IMG/VR virus record: IMGVR_UViG_3300025889_000620
Span: 1 to 30,386 of that record
Direction: 5' to 3' (one strand)
Origin: a virus
Length of the DNA stretch: 30,386 nucleotides
Shown: positions 1-7,489 of the stretch, piece by piece
How positions within the stretch are numbered: position 1 is the first letter of the stretch
Layout: each line of letters starts with the position of its first letter
Translations under genes and position numbers: made by a program
The notes under the pieces: model-generated
Told to the model about the DNA's origin: nothing
Seen by the model: only the letters and a program-made list of their open reading frames with translations
The model's database searches: none

Positions 1-384
1 GCAATGGAGTTCTTTGTAAGTTTTGAACTTGACGAAAACTTCGAAGAGATTATTAAATCCAGGCATAGAGACTCATTTAGTTATGCATCATTTAGTGAAG
101 GTGAAAAAATGAGAATCGACCTATCTCTACTATTGACCTGGCGTTCCATTGCAAAAATGAAAAACTCTACCAATACCAATCTATTGATTCTGGATGAGGT
201 CTTTGATGCCTCTCTGGATTCCAATGGTTGTGATGAGTTTCTAAAACTACTTGATGAACTGGGTAAGGATACCAATGTCTTTGTTATCAGTCACAAGGGG
301 GATGTGTTACAGGACAAGTTCCGTTCTGTAATTAGATTTGAAAAACATAAAAATTTCTCACGTATTGCGAGGATGGCAGCATGA
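1..384 (+). CDS. 46: Recombination endonuclease subunit gp46 (SbcC/Rad50-like), C-terminal fragment
   Basis: Only the last 127 codons are inside the window; the frame is open from base 1, so the gene begins upstream. The visible part is the second half of an ABC-type ATPase head: signature motif FSEGEKMRIDLSLLL, a Walker B strand NLLILDEVFDASLD, and the H-loop VISHKG. This arrangement is characteristic of the SbcC/Rad50 family, and T4 gp46 pairs with gp47 to resect DNA ends for recombination-dependent replication. The stop overlaps the next start by 4 bp, which suggests translational coupling. The assignment to gp46 rather than a host SbcC rests on the neighbouring T4 replication genes. Confidence 0.9.
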   Translation, partial: AMEFFVSFELDENFEEIIKSRHRDSFSYASFSEGEKMRIDLSLLLTWRSIAKMKNSTNTNLLILDEVFDASLDSNGCDEFLKLLDELGKDTNVFVISHKGDVLQDKFRSVIRFEKHKNFSRIARMAA

Positions 385-827
385 TTTTCCGTGAAGTAAC
401 AGAGGATAGAAGTTATATAGTTGATGATGATCCAGTTCGACCAGAGTTAAGTTATGCATTTAGGACAGGATTTAATCGGCAAATGTTCATGATTGAAAAT
501 GAATTCACTGGCGATCCGTCAGCAGTAATTTGTGTCGCATATACAGATCGGGTTCCAGAAACAGTTTCTGACTTAATTCGTTTTCCAGATTATGGAGATG
601 CTCCTCGGATTGCTGTATTTTATACGGTATGGTCCTATGAAAAAGGCGCTGGTCGTAAGATTGTATTTGAAGCAGTAAAATGGATTAAAGAAAATAAACC
701 AGAAGTTATGCGGTTTGTGACATTGAGTCCAAAAACTGAAATGGCTAGACGATTCCACCATTCTAATGGTGCAATTACTTTAAGTGAAAATGAGAAATCT
801 GACAATTATGAATATAGGAATGTGTGA
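381..827 (+). CDS. GNAT-like small protein, function unknown
   Basis: A 148-aa protein overlapping gp46 by 4 bp. Its second half (about residues 75-145) looks like a GNAT acetyltransferase fold: a hydrophobic strand AVFYTVWSYEKGAGRKIV, an amphipathic helix (FEAVKWIKEN), then a strand FVTLSPKTEMARRFHHSNGA in which the SP-TE-A-FH-NGA pattern resembles the C-terminal part of GNAT enzymes. The N-terminal half is not recognisable. The acetyl-CoA loop (R/Q-x-x-G-x-G/A) is present only loosely as KGAGRK. I therefore call it GNAT-like by pattern. The substrate is unknown and activity is not established. It is followed by a 4-bp overlap with the MazG-like gene, so these genes are probably co-transcribed. 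Confidence 0.55.
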   Translation: MIFREVTEDRSYIVDDDPVRPELSYAFRTGFNRQMFMIENEFTGDPSAVICVAYTDRVPETVSDLIRFPDYGDAPRIAVFYTVWSYEKGAGRKIVFEAVKWIKENKPEVMRFVTLSPKTEMARRFHHSNGAITLSENEKSDNYEYRNV

Positions 828-1204
828 TGACAAACTTTGAAAAAGTAGCAGAGTTCATGAATGCCTTTGGACAAACTGTTGAGACTGAACCAACATGGAC
901 GAGTGTATCTGAATTACGATATGACTTGATTGATGAAGAATTGAAAGAACTGCGGCGGGCATTGATCGAACGTGATATTGTCGAAGTTGCGGATGCTCTC
1001 ACCGATCTCCTTTATGTTGTCTATGGCGCAGGACATTCTTTCGGATTAGACCTTGACAAATGTTTTGAAGAGGTGCATAATAGTAACATGACAAAACTTG
1101 GTCCAGAAGGAAAGCCAATCTATCGTGAGGATGGTAAGGTGATGAAGGGTCCAGGTTATCGCGCACCTGATTTGAAAACACTACTTGGCCTCAAAGGTGT
1201 GTAA
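824..1204 (+). CDS. MazG-like nucleotide pyrophosphohydrolase
   Basis: A 126-aa all-alpha protein. The metal-binding pattern of the MazG/HisE/dUTPase-like superfamily is visible: DEELKELRRAL (an E-x-x-E-type helix near residues 37-47) followed about 15 residues later by EVADALTDLLYVVYG (E..D pair). The family hydrolyses (d)NTPs to (d)NMP and pyrophosphate. In phages these enzymes are thought to clean non-canonical nucleotides or affect alarmone levels. The tail YRAPDLKTLLGLKG is shared by phage MazG-like proteins that act as small stand-alone enzymes. It overlaps its neighbours by 4 bp and 1 bp. Substrate cannot be inferred from sequence alone. Confidence 0.8.
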   Translation: MMTNFEKVAEFMNAFGQTVETEPTWTSVSELRYDLIDEELKELRRALIERDIVEVADALTDLLYVVYGAGHSFGLDLDKCFEEVHNSNMTKLGPEGKPIYREDGKVMKGPGYRAPDLKTLLGLKGV

Positions 1205-1728
1205 TGGCTGCTTATATGTTAGTTGATCCAAATGATCCGATTCTCAAACAACCGACAGAAAAATTTGATTTTGAAAACCCTCAAATCCCACCTGATCAAT
1301 TAGTTGAACAACTTGCCGAAACAATGATTCAGCATTCTGGTGTTGGTCTTTCAGCACCTCAAGTAGGTATTCCTTATTCTGTGTTTGTAGTTGGTGATCC
1401 GACAAATCGTGAATCCATTATGGGCTTCTTTAATCCAATTATTGTTGATTATTTTGGTGAGGAAACTTATTATGATGAAGGTTGTTTGACCTTTCCTGGA
1501 TTGTATATTCATATTAAACGACCAGCTGGTGTTCGACTTCGATTCCAAGATGCAACTGGTGAATTTGCAACCACTAAATACTCTGGGTTTACCGCTCGGG
1601 CAATTCAACACGAATTTGATCATCTCGACGGTATTATCTATAAGAAAAGAGCAAATCGTATCCACCTAGAAAGGGCACAAAAAAAATATAAACAGATGAT
1701 GCGTCGTAGGAAAAAATCTGCGAAGTAA
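1204..1728 (+). CDS. def: Peptide deformylase
   Basis: A 174-aa protein with all three deformylase motifs in order: GVGLSAPQVG (residues 46-55), EGCLTFPG (92-99) and QHEFDHLDG (135-143). The metal ligands would be Cys94, His136 and His140, with Glu137 as catalytic base. The enzyme removes the N-formyl group from nascent proteins. Phage copies are known from marine T4-like phages, where they are thought to support high-rate phage protein synthesis in infected cells. Length is normal for the family, with a basic C-terminal tail (about residues 148-174). The ATG start overlaps the MazG-like stop (TAATG). The last codons overlap the upstream element of the next promoter. Confidence 0.95.
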   Translation: MAAYMLVDPNDPILKQPTEKFDFENPQIPPDQLVEQLAETMIQHSGVGLSAPQVGIPYSVFVVGDPTNRESIMGFFNPIIVDYFGEETYYDEGCLTFPGLYIHIKRPAGVRLRFQDATGEFATTKYSGFTARAIQHEFDHLDGIIYKKRANRIHLERAQKKYKQMMRRRKKSAK

Positions 1729-1781
1729 TTGATTTCTCTACATAAAAAAGTATTTACATTTTCGGTTTGGTGTGATAGTAT
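1719..1781 (+). promoter_or_regulatory. Early-type promoter with upstream element (34-bp variant)
   Basis: TTTACA (1753-1758), 17-bp spacer, TAGTAT (1776-1781) with extended -10 TG at 1773-1774. The upstream element TGCGAAGTAATTGATTTC begins at 1719, 34 bp before the -35; three other promoters here carry it at exactly 44 bp. The ATG of the next gene lies at 1788, the expected +1, so the transcript would be leaderless. Confidence 0.75.
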
Positions 1782-1787
1782 TAAAAC

Positions 1788-2480
1788 ATGATGAACGAAC
1801 CAATACCTATGGCATTCTTCGATACTCTCGGCGACTACGTTTATATGTACCGAGATTCCGACGGAAACCCAAAATATACTGGCAAGGGTCATGGTAACCG
1901 TTGCCTGTCGCATCTAAATTCTAAAGGTTACAATACCGATGATCTTTGGATTATTGCTTGTAATCTTGAAAAGTTTAGACTTGAGGAAAAAGACGCATCC
2001 TTTGTTTTGGAATCGTATCTTATTTCCACATTACAACCAACTGACAATGCCGTTGCTGGACATTATAAGGAGTGTTTTATTATGGCAAAATTTTCTGAAC
2101 TGTTTGAAAAGTATCAGAGCGAACAGTATGATAACTTCGAATCTTTTCCGGATTGGTATACCGAAAATTATGACAAACTTCGTGGTCGTGTTAATGTTGT
2201 GGCTATAAAGAGTGATAACATTTTTATTGAGAGCAAGACTCGTGAAACAATTCAGATGCAATTTTATGTAGATGTATCTGGAACACCAACACAGGTTCGA
2301 TTCTGTATATGGCAAAAGGGAGATAAGTTTGAACAGCGTAAAAAAGAACTCTATACTTTCCTAGAGTCATGCGGTTATACCGAGGAGATGATTACTCCAG
2401 TGGGCAAGCGTGAAATTTTTGAGGTTGCCGTTGACGATATTGAATCTGTTATTTCCCTTTTTGATGATTTTATGGGGTAA
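1788..2480 (+). CDS. GIY-YIG nuclease-like protein
   Basis: A 230-aa protein. The N-terminus matches the GIY-YIG nuclease pattern: YVYMYR (residues 17-22), KYTGKGHGNRCLSHL (29-43, with YTG in place of YIG), and a candidate metal-ligand glutamate at Glu75 in LESYLISTLQPTDN. The K-G-x-G-x-R spacing resembles the LEM-3/ANKLE1-like GIY-YIG branch more than phage homing endonucleases. Residues 95-230 are unrecognised. The ATG is placed at the predicted transcription start with no Shine-Dalgarno sequence upstream, so translation is probably leaderless. No intron or split gene is seen nearby, so a homing role is not supported. DNA cleavage is inferred from the family only. Confidence 0.6.
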   Translation: MMNEPIPMAFFDTLGDYVYMYRDSDGNPKYTGKGHGNRCLSHLNSKGYNTDDLWIIACNLEKFRLEEKDASFVLESYLISTLQPTDNAVAGHYKECFIMAKFSELFEKYQSEQYDNFESFPDWYTENYDKLRGRVNVVAIKSDNIFIESKTRETIQMQFYVDVSGTPTQVRFCIWQKGDKFEQRKKELYTFLESCGYTEEMITPVGKREIFEVAVDDIESVISLFDDFMG

Positions 2481-2482
2481 AA

Positions 2483-2791
2483 ATGAATTCAAAAGTAGCT
2501 GATACATCAAAAGATTATGATGACATGGTCGGTTATAAGGCAGAGGAAAATCTGCCTACCGATCTATCGTCGTTTCTTGGGGAGGACTCAAATCAAGATC
2601 CTCAAATTAGACCAAAACCAGTTGATCCTGAATTTCCGGAACCTTGGCAAAGTATTTTTGTAAACTTTCGTAGCAAGGATGACTATATAAAATTCATGCA
2701 TTTGCTCGGTGAGGTACCTGGTCCAAAAACTAAAAAACTTACTTTTCAAACCGAAAAGGATAACGGCATATTGGATTTTTTCAATGATTGA
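2483..2791 (+). CDS. Small phage protein, paralogue of the next gene
   Basis: A 102-aa protein of unknown function. Residues 1-50 are polar and low in hydrophobics. Residues 53-100 form a compact domain beginning EPWQSIFVNFRSKDDYIKF, then a leucine/glycine segment and KTKKLTF. The adjacent gene carries the same pattern (EPWRQLTVNFKTREDRQKF ... KTNVVWYP). This small domain recurs in phage and bacterial proteins, sometimes beside ParB-like domains; that association is from memory and not tested. It follows the GIY-YIG-like gene by 2 bp and overlaps the next gene by 8 bp, so the three are likely one transcript. Confidence 0.6.
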   Translation: MNSKVADTSKDYDDMVGYKAEENLPTDLSSFLGEDSNQDPQIRPKPVDPEFPEPWQSIFVNFRSKDDYIKFMHLLGEVPGPKTKKLTFQTEKDNGILDFFND

Positions 2792-3053
2792 AATTGATAC
2801 ACTTGAAGAACTTCAAAATGAATGGCGTAATCCATACCTACAGTGGTGGGCGGCTGGTATGCCATCATTTGAAACTCTTAATCTTGAACCTTGGCGACAA
2901 CTTACCGTTAATTTTAAAACACGAGAGGATCGTCAAAAATTTGCAGAACTTTTTGGATATGAAATTACAGATAAAACAAATGTTGTCTGGTATCCAGAAA
3001 AAGAACGTGAACGTAATAACATGAATAGGTATGTCGATGACAGTGAAGTTTGA
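2784..3053 (+). CDS. Small phage protein, tandem paralogue
   Basis: An 89-aa protein starting at the ATG at 2784, inside the end of the preceding gene. A longer open frame upstream (from 2709) lies wholly inside that gene and is not needed. Residues 1-30 are an unrecognised segment rich in Trp and Leu (NEWRNPYLQWWAAGMP). Residues 39-75 repeat the domain of the upstream gene: EPWRQLTVNFKTREDRQKF followed by KTNVVWYPEKE. The conserved W, V-N-F, F and K-T positions suggest a recent or functionally constrained tandem duplication. No function can be assigned. Confidence 0.6.
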   Translation: MIEIDTLEELQNEWRNPYLQWWAAGMPSFETLNLEPWRQLTVNFKTREDRQKFAELFGYEITDKTNVVWYPEKERERNNMNRYVDDSEV

Positions 3054-3981
3054 AACTCGGTATCCCATTTATATCCTATCAAAAGGTAGATGGGAATCCA
3101 GAATTACAATGAAGGCTCTGGACGGTATGGGTGTTCCATATCGTATTGCCGTTGAGCCACAAGAATTTGATAATTATGCGGCAACCTGTGGTGAGGATAA
3201 ACTACTAGAGTTGCCTTTCAGCAATCATGGTAAAGGTTCAGGTCCCGCTCGTAATTGGTGCTGGGAACATTCCATTTCTGAAGGTTATGACCGACATTGG
3301 TTGATGGATGATAACCTATATGAATTTTGGAGACTACACAAAAATAAACGCTATCGTGTTGAACGTGGTTCTGGTATTTTTAGAGCGGCTGAGGATTTTG
3401 TAGACCGATATGAAAATATTGCTCTATCTGGTTTTCAGTATAAATTTTTCTGTGTTGATGATTATCCATATCCTCCATATCTTCTCAATACCCGGATTAT
3501 GTCATGCTTTCTAATTGATAATAAAATCCCACATCGGTGGCGCGGTCGATACAATGAGGATGTTGATCTATCAATTCGTGTATTAAAGGATGGATTATGC
3601 ACAATGTTGTTTTATGCTTTTCTTTGCGGTAAGGCCAGAACTGGTACTGTAAAGGGTGGTAATACAACAGAGGTTTATAATAATTACCAAGAAGATGCAT
3701 CTCTAAATAAATCTAAAATGTTAATGGAAATGCACCCAGATGTAGTTACTCTTGCTGAACGATATGGTAGAGTTCATCACCTTGTTGATCTTAATGCAAT
3801 CAAAACAAAAGATGGAAATCCAGCAAGAAGTAATCCACTTGTTCTCAAGAAATCCGTTGACATTGTCAACAAAGTAGATAATTATGGTATGAACTTAGTC
3901 CGTGAGTGGGGAACAGATGATTCATTTGTTGACCCATCATTTTCTGATAATGCATTTCCTTTGGGAAGGAAACACGTATGA
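3037..3981 (+). CDS. Glycosyltransferase of the TET-associated (TAGT) type, candidate DNA-modifying enzyme
   Basis: A 314-aa GT-A-like glycosyltransferase. Features that recall the TAGT family are: YPIYILSKGRW (9-19), the segment GVPYRIAVEPQEFDNYAA (32-49), GSGPARNWCWEHS (67-79), a DxD-like metal site MDDN (90-93), and the later block RWRGRYNEDVDLSIRVLKDG, which is typical of an acceptor/catalytic region. TAGT enzymes are predicted or shown in phages to add sugars to modified cytosines. I chose ATG 3037 because AGG at 3027-3029 is spaced correctly for it; ATG 3031 is also possible. The two sugar-nucleotide enzymes directly downstream support a sugar-transfer role. That DNA is the acceptor is inference from family recall; no TET or hydroxymethylase gene lies in this window. 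Confidence 0.7.
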   Translation: MTVKFETRYPIYILSKGRWESRITMKALDGMGVPYRIAVEPQEFDNYAATCGEDKLLELPFSNHGKGSGPARNWCWEHSISEGYDRHWLMDDNLYEFWRLHKNKRYRVERGSGIFRAAEDFVDRYENIALSGFQYKFFCVDDYPYPPYLLNTRIMSCFLIDNKIPHRWRGRYNEDVDLSIRVLKDGLCTMLFYAFLCGKARTGTVKGGNTTEVYNNYQEDASLNKSKMLMEMHPDVVTLAERYGRVHHLVDLNAIKTKDGNPARSNPLVLKKSVDIVNKVDNYGMNLVREWGTDDSFVDPSFSDNAFPLGRKHV

Positions 3982-4811
3982 GAATTTTGGTAACCGGAGG
4001 TGCAGGGTTTGTAGGCTCTCACCTTTGTGAAAGACTAGTTGCCGATGGTCATCATGTTGTCTCGGTTGACAATTATTATGCTGGTTCGGAAAATAATCAT
4101 GTAGATGGTGTGATTTATCTTGAATCTGATACACAATGGATGTCGAGTATTCTAGTACCAAATTTTGATATGGTATATCATCTTGGTGAATATTCTAGAG
4201 TCGAACAATCATTCGATGCTTTTGAAACAGTTTGGGAATATAATAAACTTGGAACAAAGGCGGTACTTGACTTTGTGAAAGAGTCAAATGCAAAACTCAT
4301 TTATGCTGGCAGTAGTACTAAATTTGCATTTGAACATCCCGGTTATGTAAAAAGTCCATATACCTGGTCGAAGGAATCAAATACTGAATTTGTAAAATTA
4401 TTCTGTGAATGGAATAATATTGACTTTGCCATCACATATTTTTATAATGTATATGGTCCAAGGGAAATTGAATATGGTTCATATGCAACACTCATTGCTC
4501 TATTCAAAAGAAAAATGGAAAATGGTAAACCTTTAACTGTGGTTTCTCCTGGAACACAACAACGTAATTTTACTCATGTCAGTGATATTGTTGATGGACT
4601 TATTCTAGTTGGTATGAACGGTCATGGCGATGAATATGGAATCGGTCATCCAACTGCATATACTATATTAGAGGTTGCCGAAATGTTTGGTGGTGAGATT
4701 GAAATGCTACCAGAGCGAAAAGGTAATCGCCTATCGGCAAAAGTAATTACTGATAAAACAAAAGAACTTGGTTGGAATCCAAAATACGAACTCAAGGATT
4801 ATATTGGATGA
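3978..4811 (+). CDS. NAD-dependent epimerase/dehydratase (extended SDR), sugar-nucleotide enzyme
   Basis: A 277-aa extended short-chain dehydrogenase. The NAD-binding loop is TGGAGFVGSH (6-15), an acidic residue follows the second strand (VDNYY, Asp31), GSST (111-114) supplies the catalytic Ser/Thr, and Y128-x-x-x-K132 (YTWSK) is the catalytic pair. NVYGPRE and the RNFTHVSDI block are typical of UDP-sugar epimerases and decarboxylases. It is somewhat short for the family (usually 300-340 aa). The exact reaction (4-epimerase, UDP-xylose synthase or dehydratase) cannot be told by eye. It overlaps the upstream glycosyltransferase and downstream UDP-glucose dehydrogenase by 4 bp each, so the three are likely made together and may act in one pathway. 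Confidence 0.85.
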   Translation: MRILVTGGAGFVGSHLCERLVADGHHVVSVDNYYAGSENNHVDGVIYLESDTQWMSSILVPNFDMVYHLGEYSRVEQSFDAFETVWEYNKLGTKAVLDFVKESNAKLIYAGSSTKFAFEHPGYVKSPYTWSKESNTEFVKLFCEWNNIDFAITYFYNVYGPREIEYGSYATLIALFKRKMENGKPLTVVSPGTQQRNFTHVSDIVDGLILVGMNGHGDEYGIGHPTAYTILEVAEMFGGEIEMLPERKGNRLSAKVITDKTKELGWNPKYELKDYIG

Positions 4812-5629
4812 AAATTGCTATAGTTGGGCATGGTTTTGTGGGTAAAGCCGTTGATTATGGTTTTCCAGATACCATGTGTGAAAAAATTATTGTCGATCCT
4901 ATAATCGGTGTTGATATTGAAACACTCGACAAAGAGGATATTGATTTCTCTTTTGTCTGTGTTCCTACACCTATGGGTAAGAATGGCTCGATTGATTCAA
5001 AAATTATTGAATCAGTAGTTGATCATTTAAAGAAAAATGTAAAAGGTGTGATCATCATTAAATCTACGGTCACTCCTCAAGTACTTAAAAAACTTATCAA
5101 AGGACCTGCCGCGGACCGTATTGTTTATAATCCAGAATTTCTAACCGAAAAAAGTGCAAATGAAGATTTCGTAAATCCTTTTATGCATGTTCTAGGTGGG
5201 AACCACGAATCAACTCGTAAGGTAGAGGAACTCTACAAATTTTTCAGTCTGTGTAAACCGTGCCCGACATATCATATGTCAATCATCGATGCCAGTTTTG
5301 TAAAATATGGGATTAATTGCTATTTGGCTACGAAGGTATTATGGTTTAATCAATTCCATGATATCGTTGTTGAAAATGGTGGTAATTTTGGTAAGGTAGT
5401 AAGTGCAGTTACCCACGATGATAGAGTCGGTAGGTCCCATACAACGGTGCCTGGGTTTGATGGCAAAAGAGGATTCGGTGGTGCCTGTTTTCCAAAGGAT
5501 ACATCTGCCTTTCTAAATATGGCAAAATCATTTAGTGTTCTATCTGAGGTAATTAAAGTAAATAATGAATATAGGAAAGATTATGAAAAAGACTCCCGTG
5601 AAAAAGAACAAAACATCCACTATGATTGA
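4808..5629 (+). CDS. UDP-glucose/GDP-mannose 6-dehydrogenase, short form
   Basis: A 273-aa nucleotide-sugar dehydrogenase. It shows a Rossmann loop GHGFVG (7-12), VCVPTP, IIIKSTV, the conserved YNPEFLTEKSANEDF segment, and the catalytic cysteine block GFGGACFPKDT with Cys227. These enzymes oxidise UDP-glucose to UDP-glucuronate (or GDP-mannose to GDP-mannuronate) in two NAD-dependent steps. The chain ends about 45 residues after the catalytic cysteine, so the C-terminal UDP-binding domain of cellular enzymes (usually about 400 aa in total) is absent. I start at ATG 4808; a frame extension to 4772 lies in the previous gene. The product would feed the neighbouring SDR or glycosyltransferases. 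Confidence 0.85.
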   Translation: MKIAIVGHGFVGKAVDYGFPDTMCEKIIVDPIIGVDIETLDKEDIDFSFVCVPTPMGKNGSIDSKIIESVVDHLKKNVKGVIIIKSTVTPQVLKKLIKGPAADRIVYNPEFLTEKSANEDFVNPFMHVLGGNHESTRKVEELYKFFSLCKPCPTYHMSIIDASFVKYGINCYLATKVLWFNQFHDIVVENGGNFGKVVSAVTHDDRVGRSHTTVPGFDGKRGFGGACFPKDTSAFLNMAKSFSVLSEVIKVNNEYRKDYEKDSREKEQNIHYD

Positions 5630-5897
5630 GTATAAATACAATGAAGGCAATCTGATTGCCGAAATTCAAGACTATATTAATGGTACTTACGGTGAACACT
5701 ATTCCACAAACAAATACCAAGCAACTGAGTTCATCATCGACAGTGGTCATGGTGAAGGTTTTTGCATTGGTAACGTAATGAAGTATGCTCAGCGTTACGG
5801 TAAGAAGGATGGATATAACCGAAAAGATTTAATGAAGATCATCCATTATGCAATTATTGCCATGCACGTACATGATCTAGAACATGAGGGGAAGTAA
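5583..5897 (+). CDS. DUF3310-like small phage protein
   Basis: A 104-aa protein. The centre matches the DUF3310 (SaV-like) pattern: IDSGHGEGFCIGNVMKYAQRYGKKDGYNRKDL, here visible as FCIGNVMKYAQRYGKKDG followed by KDLMKIIHYAI. This family is common in tailed phages, often near nucleotide-metabolism genes, and has no firmly settled function. I chose ATG 5583 because AGGAAAG at 5573-5579 precedes it at a usable distance; ATG 5565 lacks a site. The first 20 residues are very lysine-rich (KKTPVKKNK). It overlaps the end of the dehydrogenase gene by 47 bp in another frame and abuts the next gene. Confidence 0.7.
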   Translation: MKKTPVKKNKTSTMIEYKYNEGNLIAEIQDYINGTYGEHYSTNKYQATEFIIDSGHGEGFCIGNVMKYAQRYGKKDGYNRKDLMKIIHYAIIAMHVHDLEHEGK

Positions 5898-6737
5898 ATG
5901 GCTGAAATTACTATTGATATTGAGGAACTAAGAAAAAGAAAGATTTTTGTAGCTACACCAATGTACGGTGGTATGTGTGGCGGTCAGTATACAAAATCAA
6001 CAGCTGAGCTTGCAAAACTTTGTCAGGCATATGGTATTACCATTGATTTCTTTTATCTTTTCAACGAATCGCTAATTACAAGAGCACGTAATTATTGTGC
6101 TGATGAGTTTCTTCGTCAGAAGGATTTTACTCATCTTATGTTTATTGATTCAGATATTGGTTTTAATCCAAACGATGTTCTTTCTCTCGCCGCACTTGCG
6201 GTAGATGATAAGGATATTATTTGTGCTCCATATCCAAAGAAGACCATTTCTTGGGAAAAAATTAAAAAGGCAGTGGATAAAGGATTTGCCGACGAAAATC
6301 CACATGAACTACAGAACTTTGTTGGCGACTTTGTGTTTAATCCAGCCGAAGGTCAGACGGAAATTCCACTTAATGAACCAGTTGAAGTTCTTGAGGGTGG
6401 TACTGGATTTATGATGATTCAAAGAAAAGCATTTGAAAAGTTTGAGGAAGCATATCCGGAACTTCATTATAAACCAGATCATGTACGATCCGCAAATTTT
6501 GATGGCACCCGTGAGATCATGTGTTACTTTGATGCTCTTATTGATCCAAAGTCAAAGCGGTATTTATCAGAAGACTATATGTTCTGTCAGTGGTCACGTG
6601 AGATCGGTCTGAAGGTTTGGATGTGTCCTTGGATGCAACTATCACATACAGGTACATATACCTTTGGTGGATCTCTTACTCATCTTGCTCAGGTTGGTGC
6701 ATCTGCTACTGCTGATCCAAATGAAAAAATTAGATAG
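5898..6737 (+). CDS. GT-A type glycosyltransferase
   Basis: A 279-aa protein with a GT-A nucleotide-sugar transferase core. The strand KIFVATPMYGG (15-25) starts the fold, the helix SLITRARNYCADEFL follows, and HLMFIDSDIGFNP holds the DxD metal/nucleotide-binding motif (Asp85-Ser-Asp87). GGTGFMMIQRKAFEKF and the later SEDYMFCQWSREIGLKVW block resemble the acceptor side of family 2 enzymes. Proteins of this kind are common in T4-like environmental phages. The acceptor is unknown: DNA, a virion protein or a host glycan are all possible. It ends the sugar block, right before the promoter for gp45. Confidence 0.75.
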   Translation: MAEITIDIEELRKRKIFVATPMYGGMCGGQYTKSTAELAKLCQAYGITIDFFYLFNESLITRARNYCADEFLRQKDFTHLMFIDSDIGFNPNDVLSLAALAVDDKDIICAPYPKKTISWEKIKKAVDKGFADENPHELQNFVGDFVFNPAEGQTEIPLNEPVEVLEGGTGFMMIQRKAFEKFEEAYPELHYKPDHVRSANFDGTREIMCYFDALIDPKSKRYLSEDYMFCQWSREIGLKVWMCPWMQLSHTGTYTFGGSLTHLAQVGASATADPNEKIR

Positions 6738-6745
6738 TATTTTTG

Positions 6746-6774
6746 TTTACTTAACCAATGATTTGTGGTATTAT
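6746..6774 (+). promoter_or_regulatory. Promoter of the gp45 replisome operon
   Basis: TTTACT (6746-6751), 17-bp spacer, TATTAT (6769-6774) with extended -10 TG at 6766-6767. Predicted start is near 6781, giving a leader of about 39 nt. The upstream element seen at other promoters is absent. The leader carries GTGAGGATAAG just before ATG 6820. Confidence 0.7.
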
Positions 6775-6819
6775 TATTAAGTTAACCGTGAATATTTGTC
6801 ATTTATGTGAGGATAAGAA

Positions 6820-7470
6820 ATGAACATCTCAACCAACACTCTTTCTGTGCTAAAGAGTTTTACTTCCATCAATCCATCTCTTTATATAAATTCGGGAAAT
6901 GTCATCAAGACTATTTCACCTCAGAAGACCATCATTGGTCGGGCCGAGGTTGACGACAGTTTTGATGTGCCGTTCGGTATCTATGATCTGAATCAGTTCC
7001 TGAGCACCGTGAGTATTTTTGAATCGCCTGACTTTGAATTCAGTGATCGTTCGGTTGAAATCAAGAATGGTGTGTCGTCTGTAACCTATGGTTATGCCGA
7101 TGCCAATATGATTATGCAGGCTCCAGAAAAGGATCTAGATTTACCTGATACTGTCGTTGAATTTGAACTCAAGGACGCGGTATTCAAGAAGACCATGCAG
7201 GCGGCTAGTGTTCTTCAGCTTCCTAACTGGTCTGTTATTGGCGCCGGCGGTGATGTGACTCTGGTTGTTGGTAACTCTAAGGATGAGTCATCTAATACCT
7301 TCCGTCACGTTGTCGGTTCGACCGACCTTGACTTTGAACTTGTTTTCAAGGTAGAGAATCTTCGGTTTATGCCCGCTGATTATAACGTAAAGATTTCTTC
7401 GAAGGGGATTAGCCACTTCTCAACTAATGGAGGTAAGTTACAGTATTACATTGCTACAGAATCCCGCTAA
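6820..7470 (+). CDS. 45: DNA polymerase sliding clamp gp45
   Basis: A 216-aa protein, close to T4 gp45 (228 aa). The sequence has the two-domain clamp pattern: N-terminal MNISTNTLSVLKSFTSINPS, IYDLNQFLSTVSIF (the typical D-L-N-x-F-L segment), FEFSDRSVEIKNG, and a C-terminal half with DLDFELVFKVENLRFMPADY. It forms the trimeric ring that tethers gp43 to DNA and, in T4, also activates late transcription from TATAAATA promoters, which fits the three such sites in this window. It is the first gene after its own promoter and starts the 45-44-62-regA set. A putative AGGAT Shine-Dalgarno sequence lies before ATG 6820. Confidence 0.95.
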   Translation: MNISTNTLSVLKSFTSINPSLYINSGNVIKTISPQKTIIGRAEVDDSFDVPFGIYDLNQFLSTVSIFESPDFEFSDRSVEIKNGVSSVTYGYADANMIMQAPEKDLDLPDTVVEFELKDAVFKKTMQAASVLQLPNWSVIGAGGDVTLVVGNSKDESSNTFRHVVGSTDLDFELVFKVENLRFMPADYNVKISSKGISHFSTNGGKLQYYIATESR

Positions 7471-7489
7471 TTGAAAGGTACTTTATATT

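Noticed and set aside
1788-2480. GIY-YIG protein as a homing endonuclease
   Set aside because: No split gene, intron or intein is seen near it, and the motif spacing is unlike the phage I-TevI group.
5631-5638. TATAAATA inside the DUF3310-like gene
   Set aside because: It lies within a coding region, with no gene start at the right distance and surrounded by early-type genes; a chance match is likely in AT-rich DNA.
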